Source of the DNA: Rubrivivax sp.
Lineage (GTDB): Bacteria; Pseudomonadota; Gammaproteobacteria; Burkholderiales; Burkholderiaceae_C
Assembly (NCBI GenBank): GCA_020848515.1
Contig: JADLIA010000100.1
Location: 1 to 46,076, forward strand
Length of the DNA stretch: 46,076 nt
Direction of reading: 5' to 3'
This document shows positions 17,213 through 26,038 of the stretch, one piece after another. Both the position numbers and the translations under genes were made by a program. Within the stretch, counting starts at the first letter, position 1. Each line of letters starts with the position of its first letter. Below the pieces are notes generated by a model. The model saw nothing but the letters and a program-made list of their open reading frames with translations, searched no databases and had not been told where the DNA came from.

Positions 17213-17238
17213 AAAAAAGCCCCGGGCGGGGCTTTTTT
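17213..17238 (-). terminator. Rho-independent terminator of efp (bidirectional in form)
   Basis: Stem AAAAAAGCCCC / GGGGCTTTTTT with loop GGGC, 22 bases beyond the efp stop codon on the minus strand. T runs on both strands would allow it to work in both directions. Confidence 0.88.
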
Positions 17239-17259
17239 GGGGGTGCACGCTGGCCTGCG

Positions 17260-17814
17260 TCAGACGCGGCGGCGGTATTCGCCGGTGCGGGTGTCGATCT
17301 CGATCCTGTCGCCCTGGTTGACGAACAGCGGCACCGCGACCTCGAAGCCGGTGGCGATCTTGGCCGGCTTGAGCACCTTGCCCGAGGTGTCGCCCTTGAC
17401 GGCCGGCTCGGTCCAGGTGATTTCGCGCTCGACGCTGGTGGGCAGCTCGACCGAGATGGCCTTGCCGTCGTAGAACACCACTTCGACCGCCATGCCGTCT
17501 TCCAGGTAGCTCAGGGCGTCGCCCATGTTGCCGGCCTCGACCTCGTACTGGTTGTACTCGCCGTCCATGAACACGTACATGGGGTCGGCAAAGTAGGAAT
17601 AGGTGCATTCCTTGTGGTCCAGGATGACCTGGTCCATCTTGTCGTCGGCCTTGAACACCACTTCGGTGCCCATGTTGGACAGCAGGGCCTTGAGCTTCAT
17701 GCGCACGGTGGCGGCGCCGCGGCCGCCGCGGGCGTATTCGGTCTTGAGGACGATCATCGGGTCCTTGCCGTGCATGATGACGTTGCCGGCACGGATTTCC
17801 TGGGCGAGTTTCAT
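17260..17814 (-). CDS. efp: Translation elongation factor P
   Basis: Relieves ribosome stalling at polyproline stretches. The 184-residue protein has three beta-barrel domains. The modification loop in domain I reads ARGGRGAA with an arginine at residue 32, the position rhamnosylated by EarP in Pseudomonas and Neisseria, instead of the lysine of E. coli EF-P. The start at [13 protein letters not shown] gives this numbering. earP lies 134 bases upstream on the same strand, and a strong terminator follows efp. Confidence 0.97.
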   Translation of the reverse strand: MKLAQEIRAGNVIMHGKDPMIVLKTEYARGGRGAATVRMKLKALLSNMGTEVVFKADDKMDQVILDHKECTYSYFADPMYVFMDGEYNQYEVEAGNMGDALSYLEDGMAVEVVFYDGKAISVELPTSVEREITWTEPAVKGDTSGKVLKPAKIATGFEVAVPLFVNQGDRIEIDTRTGEYRRRV

Positions 17815-17948
17815 GGCTGTGATTCCAGTGTGTGAGGTGAGCGTGGGCCGCTCGTGCACTGGCTGTGAGAAAGGGCGTGCGCGCGGCGGCAGCGTGGCAA
17901 AAGACAGCCGCGCTCACGACTTGGCAGCTGATTTTGCAAAGCCTTGAA

Positions 17949-19085
17949 TTATAACGTTTGCCGCGCCACGAACCGCAGCAGCTGGGTGGCCAGATCGGTC
18001 TGCGCGTGCAGGCGCTGGCGGGCCGCCTGTACGCCGCGGCGCCAGGCGGGCAGGTCGGGGGCGGGCAGGGTGCCACCGTCGATGCCGTTCCAGGCGAGGT
18101 GGAACTGGCGCAGGCTGGCCGGCGCTTCCAGCCAGTCCAGAAAGGCGCGCAGCTTGGCGTGGTGGGCGTTGTCCTCGGGTTGCGGGTAGATGTGCCAGAC
18201 CAGGGGCTGGCCGGCCCACAGCGCACGCACCAGCGAGTCTTCGCCGCGCACGAAGTTCAGGTCGCAGGCCCACAGCAGTTCGTCGTAGGCGATTTGCGTG
18301 AACCGCGGCAGGTATGAAATCGATAGCTGCTGGCGCTGACTGGAAGGGCGCTGCAGCCGGTTTTCCTGCTCAAGCACCTGCTCCACCGCCTGCCTGGCGC
18401 GGCCGGCGGTGACCAGCAGGCGCGTCGGTTCGGGCGAGCCGCGCAGCTGCGCGATCCAGGTCGCCAGCGCGGGGGGCTCGTAGCAGAACAGCGAGATCAG
18501 CCGCTCGCCTTGCCAGTCGATGCCTTGCCCGGCCAGCCAGGCGCGGCGATCGAAGGCGGCCTGGCGCGCCGGCAGGTCGTCTTCGCGCAGCAGCCCACCG
18601 GTGGCCGGGGTGAAGCCGGGGTAGAAGAACCACTTGGTCCAGCCGCGGGCGGGCCCCTGCAGCACCGGCGAGGGCAGGCCGTGCATGCGCTCGACGTACC
18701 CCTCGGCGCTCAGGTCCTCGAGGTTGATCCATACCGGTGGTTTCAAGCCTTTGTGGTTCGCAGCGCTTATCCTTTCAGCGCCGGCAGCTATGAATTCAGT
18801 AGCAATCTGGCAGCCGAAGGCTTCCACCCAGACATCGGCCGGCGGCAGCCCGGCCAGCCGCATGGGGTCCAGCGGTCGCGTCCACGGCAGCACCTGCACG
18901 CCGGTCGGGCGTGTGGCCGCGGGCGCCATCCAGTCCAGCGCGCGCGCGTCGTCCACCCACAGGCGCACCTGCTGCGCACGCGCCGCCAGCGCCGTCGCCA
19001 GGCGCCAGCAGACGCCCAGGTCGCCGTGGTTGTCGATGACCTGACAGAAGATGTCCCAGCGCAGCGGGGGGTGGGGTTCGGGCAC
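17949..19085 (-). CDS. earP: EF-P arginine rhamnosyltransferase EarP
   Basis: Transfers rhamnose from dTDP-rhamnose to Arg32 of EF-P, encoded just downstream. About 378 residues from the GTG at 19085 (ATG codons at 19124 and 19151 are in frame, but the latter overlaps the uvrC start). Recognisable blocks: [20 protein letters not shown] (catalytic Asp region), [43 protein letters not shown] (conserved Glu) and PLVWHIYPQ. Two segments, about residues 95-108 ([11 protein letters not shown]) and 249-258 ([10 protein letters not shown]), coincide with copies of the short repeat at 18762 and 18313. From my memory of the family, they look like insertions in surface positions. All core motifs remain. 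Confidence 0.92.
   Translation of the reverse strand: MPEPHPPLRWDIFCQVIDNHGDLGVCWRLATALAARAQQVRLWVDDARALDWMAPAATRPTGVQVLPWTRPLDPMRLAGLPPADVWVEAFGCQIATEFIAAGAERISAANHKGLKPPVWINLEDLSAEGYVERMHGLPSPVLQGPARGWTKWFFYPGFTPATGGLLREDDLPARQAAFDRRAWLAGQGIDWQGERLISLFCYEPPALATWIAQLRGSPEPTRLLVTAGRARQAVEQVLEQENRLQRPSSQRQQLSISYLPRFTQIAYDELLWACDLNFVRGEDSLVRALWAGQPLVWHIYPQPEDNAHHAKLRAFLDWLEAPASLRQFHLAWNGIDGGTLPAPDLPAWRRGVQAARQRLHAQTDLATQLLRFVARQTL
18313..18340 (-). repeat. Short palindromic repeat, partial copy C, inside earP
   Basis: On the minus strand it reads CAGCGCCAGCAGCTATCGAT then TTCATA. The left part is fully conserved; the right arm is ATACC instead of ATAGC. It is translated within EarP. Confidence 0.75.
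18762..18803 (+). repeat. Short palindromic repeat with 17-bp core (18787-18803), inside earP
   Basis: AGCGCTTATCC, then TTTCAGCGCCGGCA, then the core GCTATGAATTCAGTAGC. The layout is the same as the intergenic copy at 29082. It is in the earP coding sequence and is translated from the opposite strand as [14 protein letters not shown]. Confidence 0.78.
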
Positions 19086-19149
19086 GCTGGCATTGTGGGG
19101 CAAGGCCCGCCGTGGCGGCGCCATGGCGTGGCTTCGTACACTGCGCACC

Positions 19150-21126
19150 ATGACCGATGCCCCGGCGCGCGACGACGCGCCGCCCCCGCCACCCGCCGCG
19201 CCGCGCCACCGCCCCGAGCTGCTGGCGCAGGTGGCGGCGCTGCCCGGTCTGCCCGGCGTGTACCGCTACTACGATGCGGCCGACAACGTGCTGTACGTGG
19301 GCAAGGCGCGCAACCTCAAGCGCCGCGTCAGCAGCTACTTTCAGAAAAACCACGGCGGCACGCGCATCGGCCACATGGTCGGCAAGATCGCGCGGCTGGA
19401 AACCACCGTGGTGCGCTCCGAGGCCGAGGCGCTGATTCTGGAAAACAACCTGATCAAGCAGCTGGCGCCCAGATACAACATCCTGTTTCGGGACGACAAG
19501 AGCTACCCCTACCTGAAGATCACCGGCAGCGAAGGCGTGCCGGACCGCGGCGAGGGCGCGCCCCGACCCGAGGCCTACGCGCGCATGACCTACTACCGCG
19601 GCGCCACCGACCGCCGCAGCCGCTACTTCGGTCCCTATCCCAGTGCCTGGGCGGTCAAGGAAACCATCGAGCTTTTGCAAAAGGTGTTTCGCCTGCGCAC
19701 CTGCGAGGACACGGTGTTCGCCCATCGCACGCGGCCCTGCCTGCTCTACCAGATCAAGCGCTGCACCGCGCCCTGCGTGCGGCTGATCGGCCAGGCCGAC
19801 TACGCCGCCGACGTCGCCCAGGCCGAGCGCTTTCTGCGCGGCCAGACGCAGCAGCTGCTGACCGAGATGGAACGGCGCATGATGGCGCACGCCGACGCGC
19901 TGGAGTTCGAGCAGGCGGCGGCGATCCGCAACCAGATCCAGTCGCTGTCGCGCGTGCTGCATCAGCAGGCGGTGGAGGTGGGTGGTGAAGCCGACGTCGA
20001 CATCATCGCCGTCAAGGTGCAGGGCGGACGCGCCTGCGTCAACCTGGCCATGGTGCGCGGTGGGCGCCACCTGGGCGATCGCGCCCACTTTCCCAGTCAG
20101 GTCGAAGATGCGCACGCACTGGCCGGCGAGCGCGAGGACGCCGAGCTCACCAGCGTCGAGGCGCAGGTGCTGGACGCCTTCATCGCCCAGCACTACCTGG
20201 CGCTGCCGACGCCGCCCCAGCTGATCACCAGCGAACCGGTGACGCGCACGCTGCTGCAGGCCTTGTCGGACAAGGAAGAGCGCAGGATCAGCGCCACCCA
20301 TGCGCCGCGCGGCCAGCGCCGCGTATGGCTGGAGATGGCGCAGCAGAACGCCGCCCTGCAGCTGGCGCGCCTGCTGGCCGAAGAAGGCTCGCAGCAGGCG
20401 CGCACGCGGGCGCTGGCCGAGGCGCTGGAGCTGCCGACCGAGGCGCTGGATCAACTGCGCATCGAATGCTTCGACATCAGCCACACCGCGGGCGAGGCCA
20501 CGCAGGCCAGTTGCGTGGTGTTCGAAGGCCATCGCATGGCCAGCAGCGAGTACCGGCGCTACAAGATCGACGGCATCACCCCCGGCGACGACTACGCCGC
20601 CATGCGCCAGGTGCTGCAGCGGCGCTACGGCAAGATCGCCGAGGCGCTGCGCGAACAGGGCAACGCCGCCTCCGTGCGCATGCCCGATCTGGTGCTGGTC
20701 GATGGCGGCAAGGGCCAGGTCAGCGTGGCGCGCGAAGTGTTCGAGGCGCTGGCGCTCGATCTGTCGCTGATCGTCGGCGTCGAAAAAGGCGAAGGCCGCA
20801 AGGTCGGGCTGGAAGAGCTGGTGTTTGCCGACGGCCGGCCCAAGGTCTATCTGGGCCACGACTCGGCCGCGCTGATGCTGGTGGCGCAGATCCGCGACGA
20901 GGCGCACCGCTTCGCCATCACCGGCATGCGGGCGCAGCGCGCCAAGGTGCGCGTGGGCGGCAGCCAGCTGGAAGACATCCCCGGCGTCGGGCCCCGCAAG
21001 CGTGCGCGCCTGCTGCAGCGCTTTGGTGGCGTGCGCGGGGTGGAGGCCGCCAGCATCGACGATCTGGCCACGGTCGAAGGCATCTCGCGTGCGCTGGCCG
21101 AGGACATCTACCGTGCGCTGCATTGA
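19150..21126 (+). CDS. uvrC: Excinuclease ABC subunit C
   Basis: Makes both incisions in UvrABC nucleotide excision repair. The 658-residue protein has an N-terminal GIY-YIG nuclease domain ([20 protein letters not shown], about residues 36-55), a Cys-rich middle ([14 protein letters not shown]), a UVR motif ([17 protein letters not shown]), an RNase H-like C-terminal nuclease ([23 protein letters not shown]) and a final tandem helix-hairpin-helix ([16 protein letters not shown]). Start MTDAPARDD. An unusually Pro-rich N-terminal extension precedes the nuclease domain. Confidence 0.97.
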   Translation: MTDAPARDDAPPPPPAAPRHRPELLAQVAALPGLPGVYRYYDAADNVLYVGKARNLKRRVSSYFQKNHGGTRIGHMVGKIARLETTVVRSEAEALILENNLIKQLAPRYNILFRDDKSYPYLKITGSEGVPDRGEGAPRPEAYARMTYYRGATDRRSRYFGPYPSAWAVKETIELLQKVFRLRTCEDTVFAHRTRPCLLYQIKRCTAPCVRLIGQADYAADVAQAERFLRGQTQQLLTEMERRMMAHADALEFEQAAAIRNQIQSLSRVLHQQAVEVGGEADVDIIAVKVQGGRACVNLAMVRGGRHLGDRAHFPSQVEDAHALAGEREDAELTSVEAQVLDAFIAQHYLALPTPPQLITSEPVTRTLLQALSDKEERRISATHAPRGQRRVWLEMAQQNAALQLARLLAEEGSQQARTRALAEALELPTEALDQLRIECFDISHTAGEATQASCVVFEGHRMASSEYRRYKIDGITPGDDYAAMRQVLQRRYGKIAEALREQGNAASVRMPDLVLVDGGKGQVSVAREVFEALALDLSLIVGVEKGEGRKVGLEELVFADGRPKVYLGHDSAALMLVAQIRDEAHRFAITGMRAQRAKVRVGGSQLEDIPGVGPRKRARLLQRFGGVRGVEAASIDDLATVEGISRALAEDIYRALH

Positions 21127-21165
21127 CCGGATTGCGCATCAAATCGGCATCTGGCGCAGGGGTAG

Positions 21166-21195
21166 TAAGCGCAGGCAGCTATCGTTTACATAGCA
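21166..21195 (+). repeat. Short palindromic repeat with 17-bp core (21178-21194), intergenic
   Basis: TAAGCGCAGGCA followed by the core GCTATCGTTTACATAGC. It lies between uvrC and pgsA. Confidence 0.8.
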
Positions 21196-21253
21196 TGCAG
21201 GGGCTTGGCGGAGCACGCTGCGTGCCCGCAAGCCGCGTGACACAATCGCCGCC

Positions 21254-21820
21254 ATGTTCTTCACCCTGCCCACGCTGCTGACCTGGACGCGCATCGTCGC
21301 GATTCCGCTCATCGTGGGTGTGTTCTACCTGCCTCTGTCCGCGCCGACCGCCAACCTGGCGGCCACCGTGATGTTCATGGTGTTCGCCTGGACCGACTGG
21401 CTGGACGGCTTTCTGGCCCGCAAGCTGAACCAGACCTCGGCCTTCGGCGCCTTTCTCGACCCGGTGGCCGACAAATTCCTGGTCTGCGCCAGCCTGCTGG
21501 TGCTGGTGCACCTGCAGCGCACCGACGTGTTCGTGGCGCTGATCATCATCGGACGCGAGATTGCCATTTCTGCCCTGCGCGAATGGATGGCTAAGATCGG
21601 CGCCAGCAAGAGCGTGGCCGTGCACATGGTGGGCAAGCTCAAGACCGCGGTGCAGATGGTGGCCATCCCGTTCCTGCTGTACGACGGCGTGCTGCTGGAG
21701 CGCATCGATGCGCGCTGGTGGGGCAACCTGCTGATCTGGGTGGCGGCGGTGCTCACCGTGTGGTCGATGGTGTACTACCTGCGCAAGGCCCTGCCCGAAA
21801 TCCGCGCCCGCGTGCAGTGA
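21254..21820 (+). CDS. pgsA: CDP-diacylglycerol-glycerol-3-phosphate 3-phosphatidyltransferase
   Basis: Inner-membrane enzyme for the committed step of phosphatidylglycerol and cardiolipin synthesis. The 188-residue protein has the CDP-alcohol phosphotransferase signature DG-x2-AR-x8-G-x3-D-x3-D, visible as DGFLAR...GAFLDPVAD (about residues 56-78), and several membrane helices (IPLIVGVFYLPLSA, FLVCASLLVLVHL, LLIWVAAVLTVWSMVYYL). The ATG at 21254 gives the normal start MFFTLPTLLTWTRI. It follows uvrC, with a short repeat in the spacer. Confidence 0.95.
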   Translation: MFFTLPTLLTWTRIVAIPLIVGVFYLPLSAPTANLAATVMFMVFAWTDWLDGFLARKLNQTSAFGAFLDPVADKFLVCASLLVLVHLQRTDVFVALIIIGREIAISALREWMAKIGASKSVAVHMVGKLKTAVQMVAIPFLLYDGVLLERIDARWWGNLLIWVAAVLTVWSMVYYLRKALPEIRARVQ

Positions 21821-21827
21821 CGCCCGC

Positions 21828-22745
21828 ATGAACCCTTCTTCCCCGGACGCCAGCGGCGCCACGTTGATCCGCCTGATGCCGGCCGTCTTCGTCGTCATCT
21901 GGGCCACCGGCTTCATCGTCGCGCGCTACGGCATGCCGCATGCGCCGCCGTTCAGTTTTCTGCTGTTGCGCTACGCGTTTTCGGTGGCCTGCTTCCTGCC
22001 GTGGATCGTCCTGGCCCGTGTGGCCTGGCCGCGCACCGGCCTCGAATGGCTGCACCTGGGCGTCACCGGCGTGCTGATGCACGGCGGCTACCTGGGCGGC
22101 GTGTGGGCGGCGGTCAAGGGCGGCATGGGTTCGGGCCTGTCGGCGCTGATCGTCGGCATTCAGCCGGTGCTCACCGCCGTCTGGCTGGCGGGCATGGGTG
22201 GGGCCGGCGCCCGCGTCAGCGCGCGCCAGTGGAGCGGGCTGCTGCTGGGCTTTGCCGGGCTGGTGCTGGTGGTGTGGCGCAAGCTGACGCATGGCGCGCC
22301 GGGCGACCACGTCACCGCCACCAACCTGGCCTGGGCGGTGCTGGCCCTGGTCAGCATCACCGCCGGCACGCTCTATCAGAAGCGCTTCGTGCGTCCCTGC
22401 GACGTGCGCACCGCCAACACCGTACAGCTGCTGGCCGCAGCCCTGGTGACGGCGCCGCTGGCCTGGCTGGAGCCTGAATCCGTGCGGTGGAACGGCCAGG
22501 TGGTGGGGGCGCTGGCCTGGTCGGTGCTGGGCCTGACACTGGGCGGCAGCTCGCTGCTGTACCTGCTGATTCAGCGCGGCGCGGCGTCCAGCGTGGCCAG
22601 CCTGATGTATCTGGTGCCGCCTACCACGGCGGTGATGGCCTGGGCGCTGTTCGGTGAGCCGATCGGCGTCACCACGCTGGCCGGCATCGCACTGACGGCC
22701 TTTGGCGTCAGTCTGGTGGTGCGGCCCGCCGCCGGCAGGCCCTAA
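21828..22745 (+). CDS. EamA/DMT-family transporter
   Basis: Predicted inner-membrane drug/metabolite exporter of 305 residues with two EamA repeats, about ten hydrophobic helices. Examples are [39 protein letters not shown] and [20 protein letters not shown], the last being the conserved second-repeat segment. Substrate unknown. It starts 8 bases after the pgsA stop codon and is probably co-transcribed with it. Confidence 0.88.
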   Translation: MNPSSPDASGATLIRLMPAVFVVIWATGFIVARYGMPHAPPFSFLLLRYAFSVACFLPWIVLARVAWPRTGLEWLHLGVTGVLMHGGYLGGVWAAVKGGMGSGLSALIVGIQPVLTAVWLAGMGGAGARVSARQWSGLLLGFAGLVLVVWRKLTHGAPGDHVTATNLAWAVLALVSITAGTLYQKRFVRPCDVRTANTVQLLAAALVTAPLAWLEPESVRWNGQVVGALAWSVLGLTLGGSSLLYLLIQRGAASSVASLMYLVPPTTAVMAWALFGEPIGVTTLAGIALTAFGVSLVVRPAAGRP

Positions 22746-23056
22746 GCTGGTCGGCCCAGGCTCGGCCGCTGTGCCCTGGGCGGCACAGGCACCAGTCAAA
22801 AATCACGTCCAGCCGTTGTAGCGGCGCAGCGGCAGACCGGATTTTCCCCCGGTGGCCTGGGCAATTGAGTCTAGAATGCGTCCCTCGCCGTCTGGGGATT
22901 GCGTCAGCGCAGAACCAGTGTCACGTGGGTGACCGTGTGATTGAAACGCCCTGCTGCGGCGATGGGCCAAGCAAAGGAAAACCGGGTTGGACCGGCTTGC
23001 CAGACACGCATGCCGTTCTGGCCTGGTCCTTGAATTTTTTCGAGAGGGACACATTC
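22746..23056. other. Gap between the EamA gene and hupB
   Basis: 311 bases without a convincing gene. It should carry the hupB promoter. A possible -10 TAGAAT is at 22872-22877 but has no good -35. The last bases hold the Shine-Dalgarno GAGAGGGA that serves the GTG start of hupB. No hairpin followed by a T run was seen. Confidence 0.5.
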
Positions 23057-23329
23057 GTGAACAAGACCGAGCTGATCGAGCACATCGCCAAGAATGCGGA
23101 CATTTCCAAGGCCGCCGCCACGCGTGCCCTGGAGGCGGCCATCGGCGCCGTCAAGACCACGCTGCGCAAGGGTGGAACGGTGTCGCTGGTGGGTTTTGGC
23201 ACCTTTGCCGTGGGCAAGCGTGCGGCGCGCTCGGGCCGCAACCCCCGCACGGGCGCAACGATTAAAATCAAGGCAGCCAAGGTACCCAAGTTCCGTCCCG
23301 GCAAGGCCTTGAAGGACGCGCTGAACTGA
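23057..23329 (+). CDS. hupB: DNA-binding protein HU
   Basis: Small nucleoid-associated histone-like protein of 90 residues. It begins with GTG and reads (M)[18 protein letters not shown], with the DNA-intercalating arm region [20 protein letters not shown] containing the conserved RNP, and ends [25 protein letters not shown] ribosome-binding site precedes the GTG; there is no in-frame ATG that would give a complete protein. It is followed 19 bases later by tRNA-Val. Confidence 0.97.
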   Translation: MNKTELIEHIAKNADISKAAATRALEAAIGAVKTTLRKGGTVSLVGFGTFAVGKRAARSGRNPRTGATIKIKAAKVPKFRPGKALKDALN

Positions 23330-23348
23330 TGCCATGTCGGTCCGGCTG

Positions 23349-23424
23349 GGGTGCTTAGCTCAGTTGGTAGAGCGGCGCCCTTACAAGGCGTAGGTCGGCG
23401 GTTCGACCCCGTCAGCACCCACCA
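23349..23424 (+). tRNA. tRNA-Val (anticodon TAC)
   Basis: A 76-base cloverleaf. The acceptor GGGTGCT pairs with AGCACCC, the discriminator is A and CCA is encoded. The anticodon loop CTTACAA is closed by GCGCC/GGCGT, with anticodon TAC at 23382-23384. The T loop contains GTTCGAC. A terminator follows at 23446. Confidence 0.97.
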
Positions 23425-23445
23425 GCATCCTCCACCGATTGCAGC

Positions 23446-23471
23446 AAAGGCGAACCCCGGTTCGCCTTTTT
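23446..23471 (+). terminator. Rho-independent terminator after hupB / tRNA-Val
   Basis: Stem AAAGGCGAAC / GTTCGCCTTT with a 4-base loop and a T run (TTTTT). It lies about 20 bases beyond the tRNA. Confidence 0.88.
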
Positions 23472-23508
23472 CGTTTTTACGCCACCGCGTACACCGAGAG
23501 TCTCGCGC

Positions 23509-25431
23509 ATGTTCGATTTCGTTCGCCGGCACACCAAGCTCATCATGGGCGTGCTGTTCCTGCTGATCATTCCGTCCTTCGTGCTGTTCGGCATCGAGGG
23601 CTACACCCGTTTCAACGATGGTGCCACGAAGGTGGCCACGGTCAACGGTCAGCCGGTCACCCAGATGGAATGGGACAGCGCGCATCGGCTGGAGATCGAC
23701 CGCCTGCGGCAGGGCAACCCGAACCTGGACCTGAGCCTGCTCGATTCGCCAGCGCTCAAGTACGCGACGCTGGAGCGGCTGGTGCACGAACGTGTGCTGG
23801 CCGCCGCGGCCGCCGACGAGCATCTGATCGCCACCGACGCCCGCCTGGCGGCTGAACTGCAGCGCGACCCCACCATCGCCAGCCTGCGCCGCGCCGATGG
23901 CACCCTGGACATGGAGCGCTACCAGCAGCTGCTGGCCGCCCAGGGGCTGACGCCGGCCGGCTTCGAAGCCAATGCGCGACACGAGCTGTCGTCGCGCCAG
24001 GTGCTGGGCGGGGTGTCCGAGACCGGGTTTTCCAGCGCGGCCCAGGCCCAGGTCGCCATGGGGGCGTTTCAGGAGCGCCGCGAAGCCCGCGTGCAGCGCT
24101 TTGCCCCGGCCGAGTTTGCCGACAAGGTCCAGCCGACCGACGCCGATCTGCAGAGCTACCACCAGACCCATGCGTCGCGCTACCAGGCGCCGGAAACCGC
24201 CAGCGTGGAGTACCTGGTGCTGGACCTGGAGAGCCTGAAGAAAAGCGTCAGCGTGAGCGAGCAGGACCTGCGCACCTACTACGAGCAGAACGCCGCCAGC
24301 TTCGGTACGCCGGAGACGCGGCGCGCCAGCCACATTCTGCTGAGCGCGGCGCGCGACGCACCGGCCGCCGAGCGCGAAAAGGCCAAGGCGGCGGCCACCG
24401 CCCTGCTGGCGCAGCTGCGCCAGGCGCCCGACAGCTTTGCCGAGCTGGCGCGCAAGTCCTCTCAGGACGACGCCAGCGCCGTCAGCGGCGGCGATCTGGG
24501 GCGCTTCGAGCGCAACAAGGGCATGGATCCGGCCATCGCCCAGGCCGCGTTCGGGCTGGCCAAGGTGGGCGACATGAGCGAAGTCGTGGAAAGCGATTTC
24601 GGCTTTCACATCGTACGGCTGACCGAGATCAAGGCGGCCGAGGTGCCGCCGTTCGAGAAGATGCGGGCCCAGCTGGAAGACCAGTTGCGCACGCGCCTGG
24701 CGCAGCAGCAGTTCAGTGAAATGGCCGACGAGTTCCGCAACCTGGTGTACGAACAGTCGGACAGCCTCAAGCCCGCGGCCGACAAGCTGCACCTGACCAT
24801 CCAGACGGCCGACAAGCTGTCGCCCACGCCGGCGCCGGGCGCCAGCGGGCCGCTGGCCAACCCGAAGTTCCTCGGCGCCCTGTTTGCCGCCGACGCCGTC
24901 GACAAGAAGCGCAACACCGAGGCCATCGACCTCGGCGGCAACCAGATCGCCTCCGGCCGCATCGTGTCGCACACCCCGGCGCATGCGCGCGCCTTCGACG
25001 AAGTCAGGACCGAGGTGCGTCAGGCCTTCGTGCGTGAACGCGGCGCCGAACTGGCGCGCCAGGAAGGTCAGGCCCGTCTGAAGGCCTGGACGGCGCAGCC
25101 GGCATCGGCCACCTCACTGGGTGCGGCGTTGGTGCTGTCGCGCGACGAACCCCAGGGCCAGCCGATGGCGCTGGTGGAGGCAGTGCTGCGGGCCGACCCC
25201 GCCAAGCTGCCCGGTTTCGTCGGCGTCGACCTCGGGGCGGAAGGGTTTGCCGTCGCACGTGTCGACAAGGTGCTGGCTGCGCCGACCCAGAGCGCCGAGC
25301 AGACGGCCCAGAGCCGGGCGCGCTACGACCAGCTGTGGGGTCTGGCCGAGGCCCGCAGCTACTACGAGTTGCTCAAGGCGAAGTACAAGGCCCAGATCCT
25401 GGTCCCGGCCCCTGCCCCGACGGCGCGTTGA
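23509..25431 (+). CDS. ppiD: Periplasmic folding chaperone / peptidyl-prolyl isomerase PpiD
   Basis: Membrane-anchored chaperone that helps newly exported proteins fold. The 640-residue protein has a single N-terminal membrane helix (KLIMGVLFLLIIPSFVLFGI), a SurA-like N-terminal region (VNGQPVTQMEWDSAHRLEID), a central parvulin domain at about residues 265-375 (RRASHILLS, FAELARKSSQDDASAVSGGD, DFGFHIVRL) and a long C-terminal chaperone region. The length and layout match PpiD rather than SurA. The upstream hupB gene is the same neighbour as in E. coli. A terminator follows at 25457. Confidence 0.95.
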   Translation: MFDFVRRHTKLIMGVLFLLIIPSFVLFGIEGYTRFNDGATKVATVNGQPVTQMEWDSAHRLEIDRLRQGNPNLDLSLLDSPALKYATLERLVHERVLAAAAADEHLIATDARLAAELQRDPTIASLRRADGTLDMERYQQLLAAQGLTPAGFEANARHELSSRQVLGGVSETGFSSAAQAQVAMGAFQERREARVQRFAPAEFADKVQPTDADLQSYHQTHASRYQAPETASVEYLVLDLESLKKSVSVSEQDLRTYYEQNAASFGTPETRRASHILLSAARDAPAAEREKAKAAATALLAQLRQAPDSFAELARKSSQDDASAVSGGDLGRFERNKGMDPAIAQAAFGLAKVGDMSEVVESDFGFHIVRLTEIKAAEVPPFEKMRAQLEDQLRTRLAQQQFSEMADEFRNLVYEQSDSLKPAADKLHLTIQTADKLSPTPAPGASGPLANPKFLGALFAADAVDKKRNTEAIDLGGNQIASGRIVSHTPAHARAFDEVRTEVRQAFVRERGAELARQEGQARLKAWTAQPASATSLGAALVLSRDEPQGQPMALVEAVLRADPAKLPGFVGVDLGAEGFAVARVDKVLAAPTQSAEQTAQSRARYDQLWGLAEARSYYELLKAKYKAQILVPAPAPTAR

Positions 25432-25456
25432 GTCGCGGCCCCGTCGACCCATGCAT

Positions 25457-25481
25457 GAAAAGCGCCATCGGCGCTTTTTTT
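25457..25481 (+). terminator. Rho-independent terminator after ppiD
   Basis: Stem AGCGCC / GGCGCT with loop ATC, preceded by an A run and followed by seven Ts. It lies 26 bases after the ppiD stop codon. Confidence 0.88.
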
Positions 25482-25589
25482 GCGACAGAGCACGGGCGGG
25501 CCTTGTGCGTCAGGCTCAGCCGGATCGAAGGCGGGAGCATCGTTGCCCGCGGCGCTGCAGGTGTCGCGCGCTCAGTGGCGATTGGTCAG

Positions 25590-25781
25590 CCTAGGAGGCT
25601 GTCGGGCTTGGAGCGCCGAAAGCGAAGATCGGCCCCAGCGAGACCAGTTCTTGCCGGATTTGCAGCCCAATAGCCGAGCAATTGGACAAAAAGCCGGTGC
25701 TTTCGAAGAGCGGCGAAGCCAAAAATGGGCCGCTGCGGTCGATTTGCAGCCGGCGATTTCCAAGTCCGACAGCCTCCTAGG
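25590..25781 (-). mobile_element. MITE-like element, copy 2, with 5-bp target duplication
   Basis: A 192-bp element starting CCTAGGAGGCTGTCGG and ending CCGACAGCCTCCTAGG. The ends form a near-perfect terminal inverted repeat of about 22 bp. It is flanked on both sides by the direct repeat GTCAG (25585-25589 and 25782-25786), the hallmark of transposition. It is about 85% identical, in reverse orientation, to 14995-15185. It has no transposase gene and no convincing ORF, so it would be non-autonomous. It lies in the gap between the ppiD terminator and tRNA-His. Confidence 0.85.
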
Positions 25782-25838
25782 GTCAGAGGCCAGAAAAAGC
25801 CCATGACCCTTTGTGCAGGGCCATGGGCGCCGATTCGG

Positions 25839-25915
25839 TGGGGTGGCTGATGGGACTCGAACCCACGACGACAGGAATCACAATCCTGGACTCTACCAAC
25901 TGAGCTACAGCCACC
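25839..25915 (-). tRNA. tRNA-His (anticodon GTG)
   Basis: On the minus strand: the extra 5' G(-1) typical of tRNA-His, acceptor GTGGCTG/CAGCCAC, discriminator C and encoded CCA. The anticodon loop TTGTGAT has anticodon GTG, and the T arm contains GGTTCGAGTCC. The remainder of the 25432-26038 gap is otherwise accounted for by a terminator and a MITE-like element; no promoter for the tRNA was identified with confidence. Confidence 0.97.
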
Positions 25916-26038
25916 ACTGAGAACCGTTGATTATAGGACATACGGTATGCGCGCGTGGCTGGCCTTCGGGGTGAGATCCTCCCATCCTGCGTCGATCCGC
26001 TCTAGACTGGCGCTGCCACCATCAAGCGGAGACACAGA

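Noticed and set aside
25590-25781. CRISPR-like or attenuator interpretation of the GTCAG-flanked element
   Set aside because: There is no array of repeats and spacers and no leader peptide; terminal inverted repeats plus target duplication fit a transposon-derived element better.
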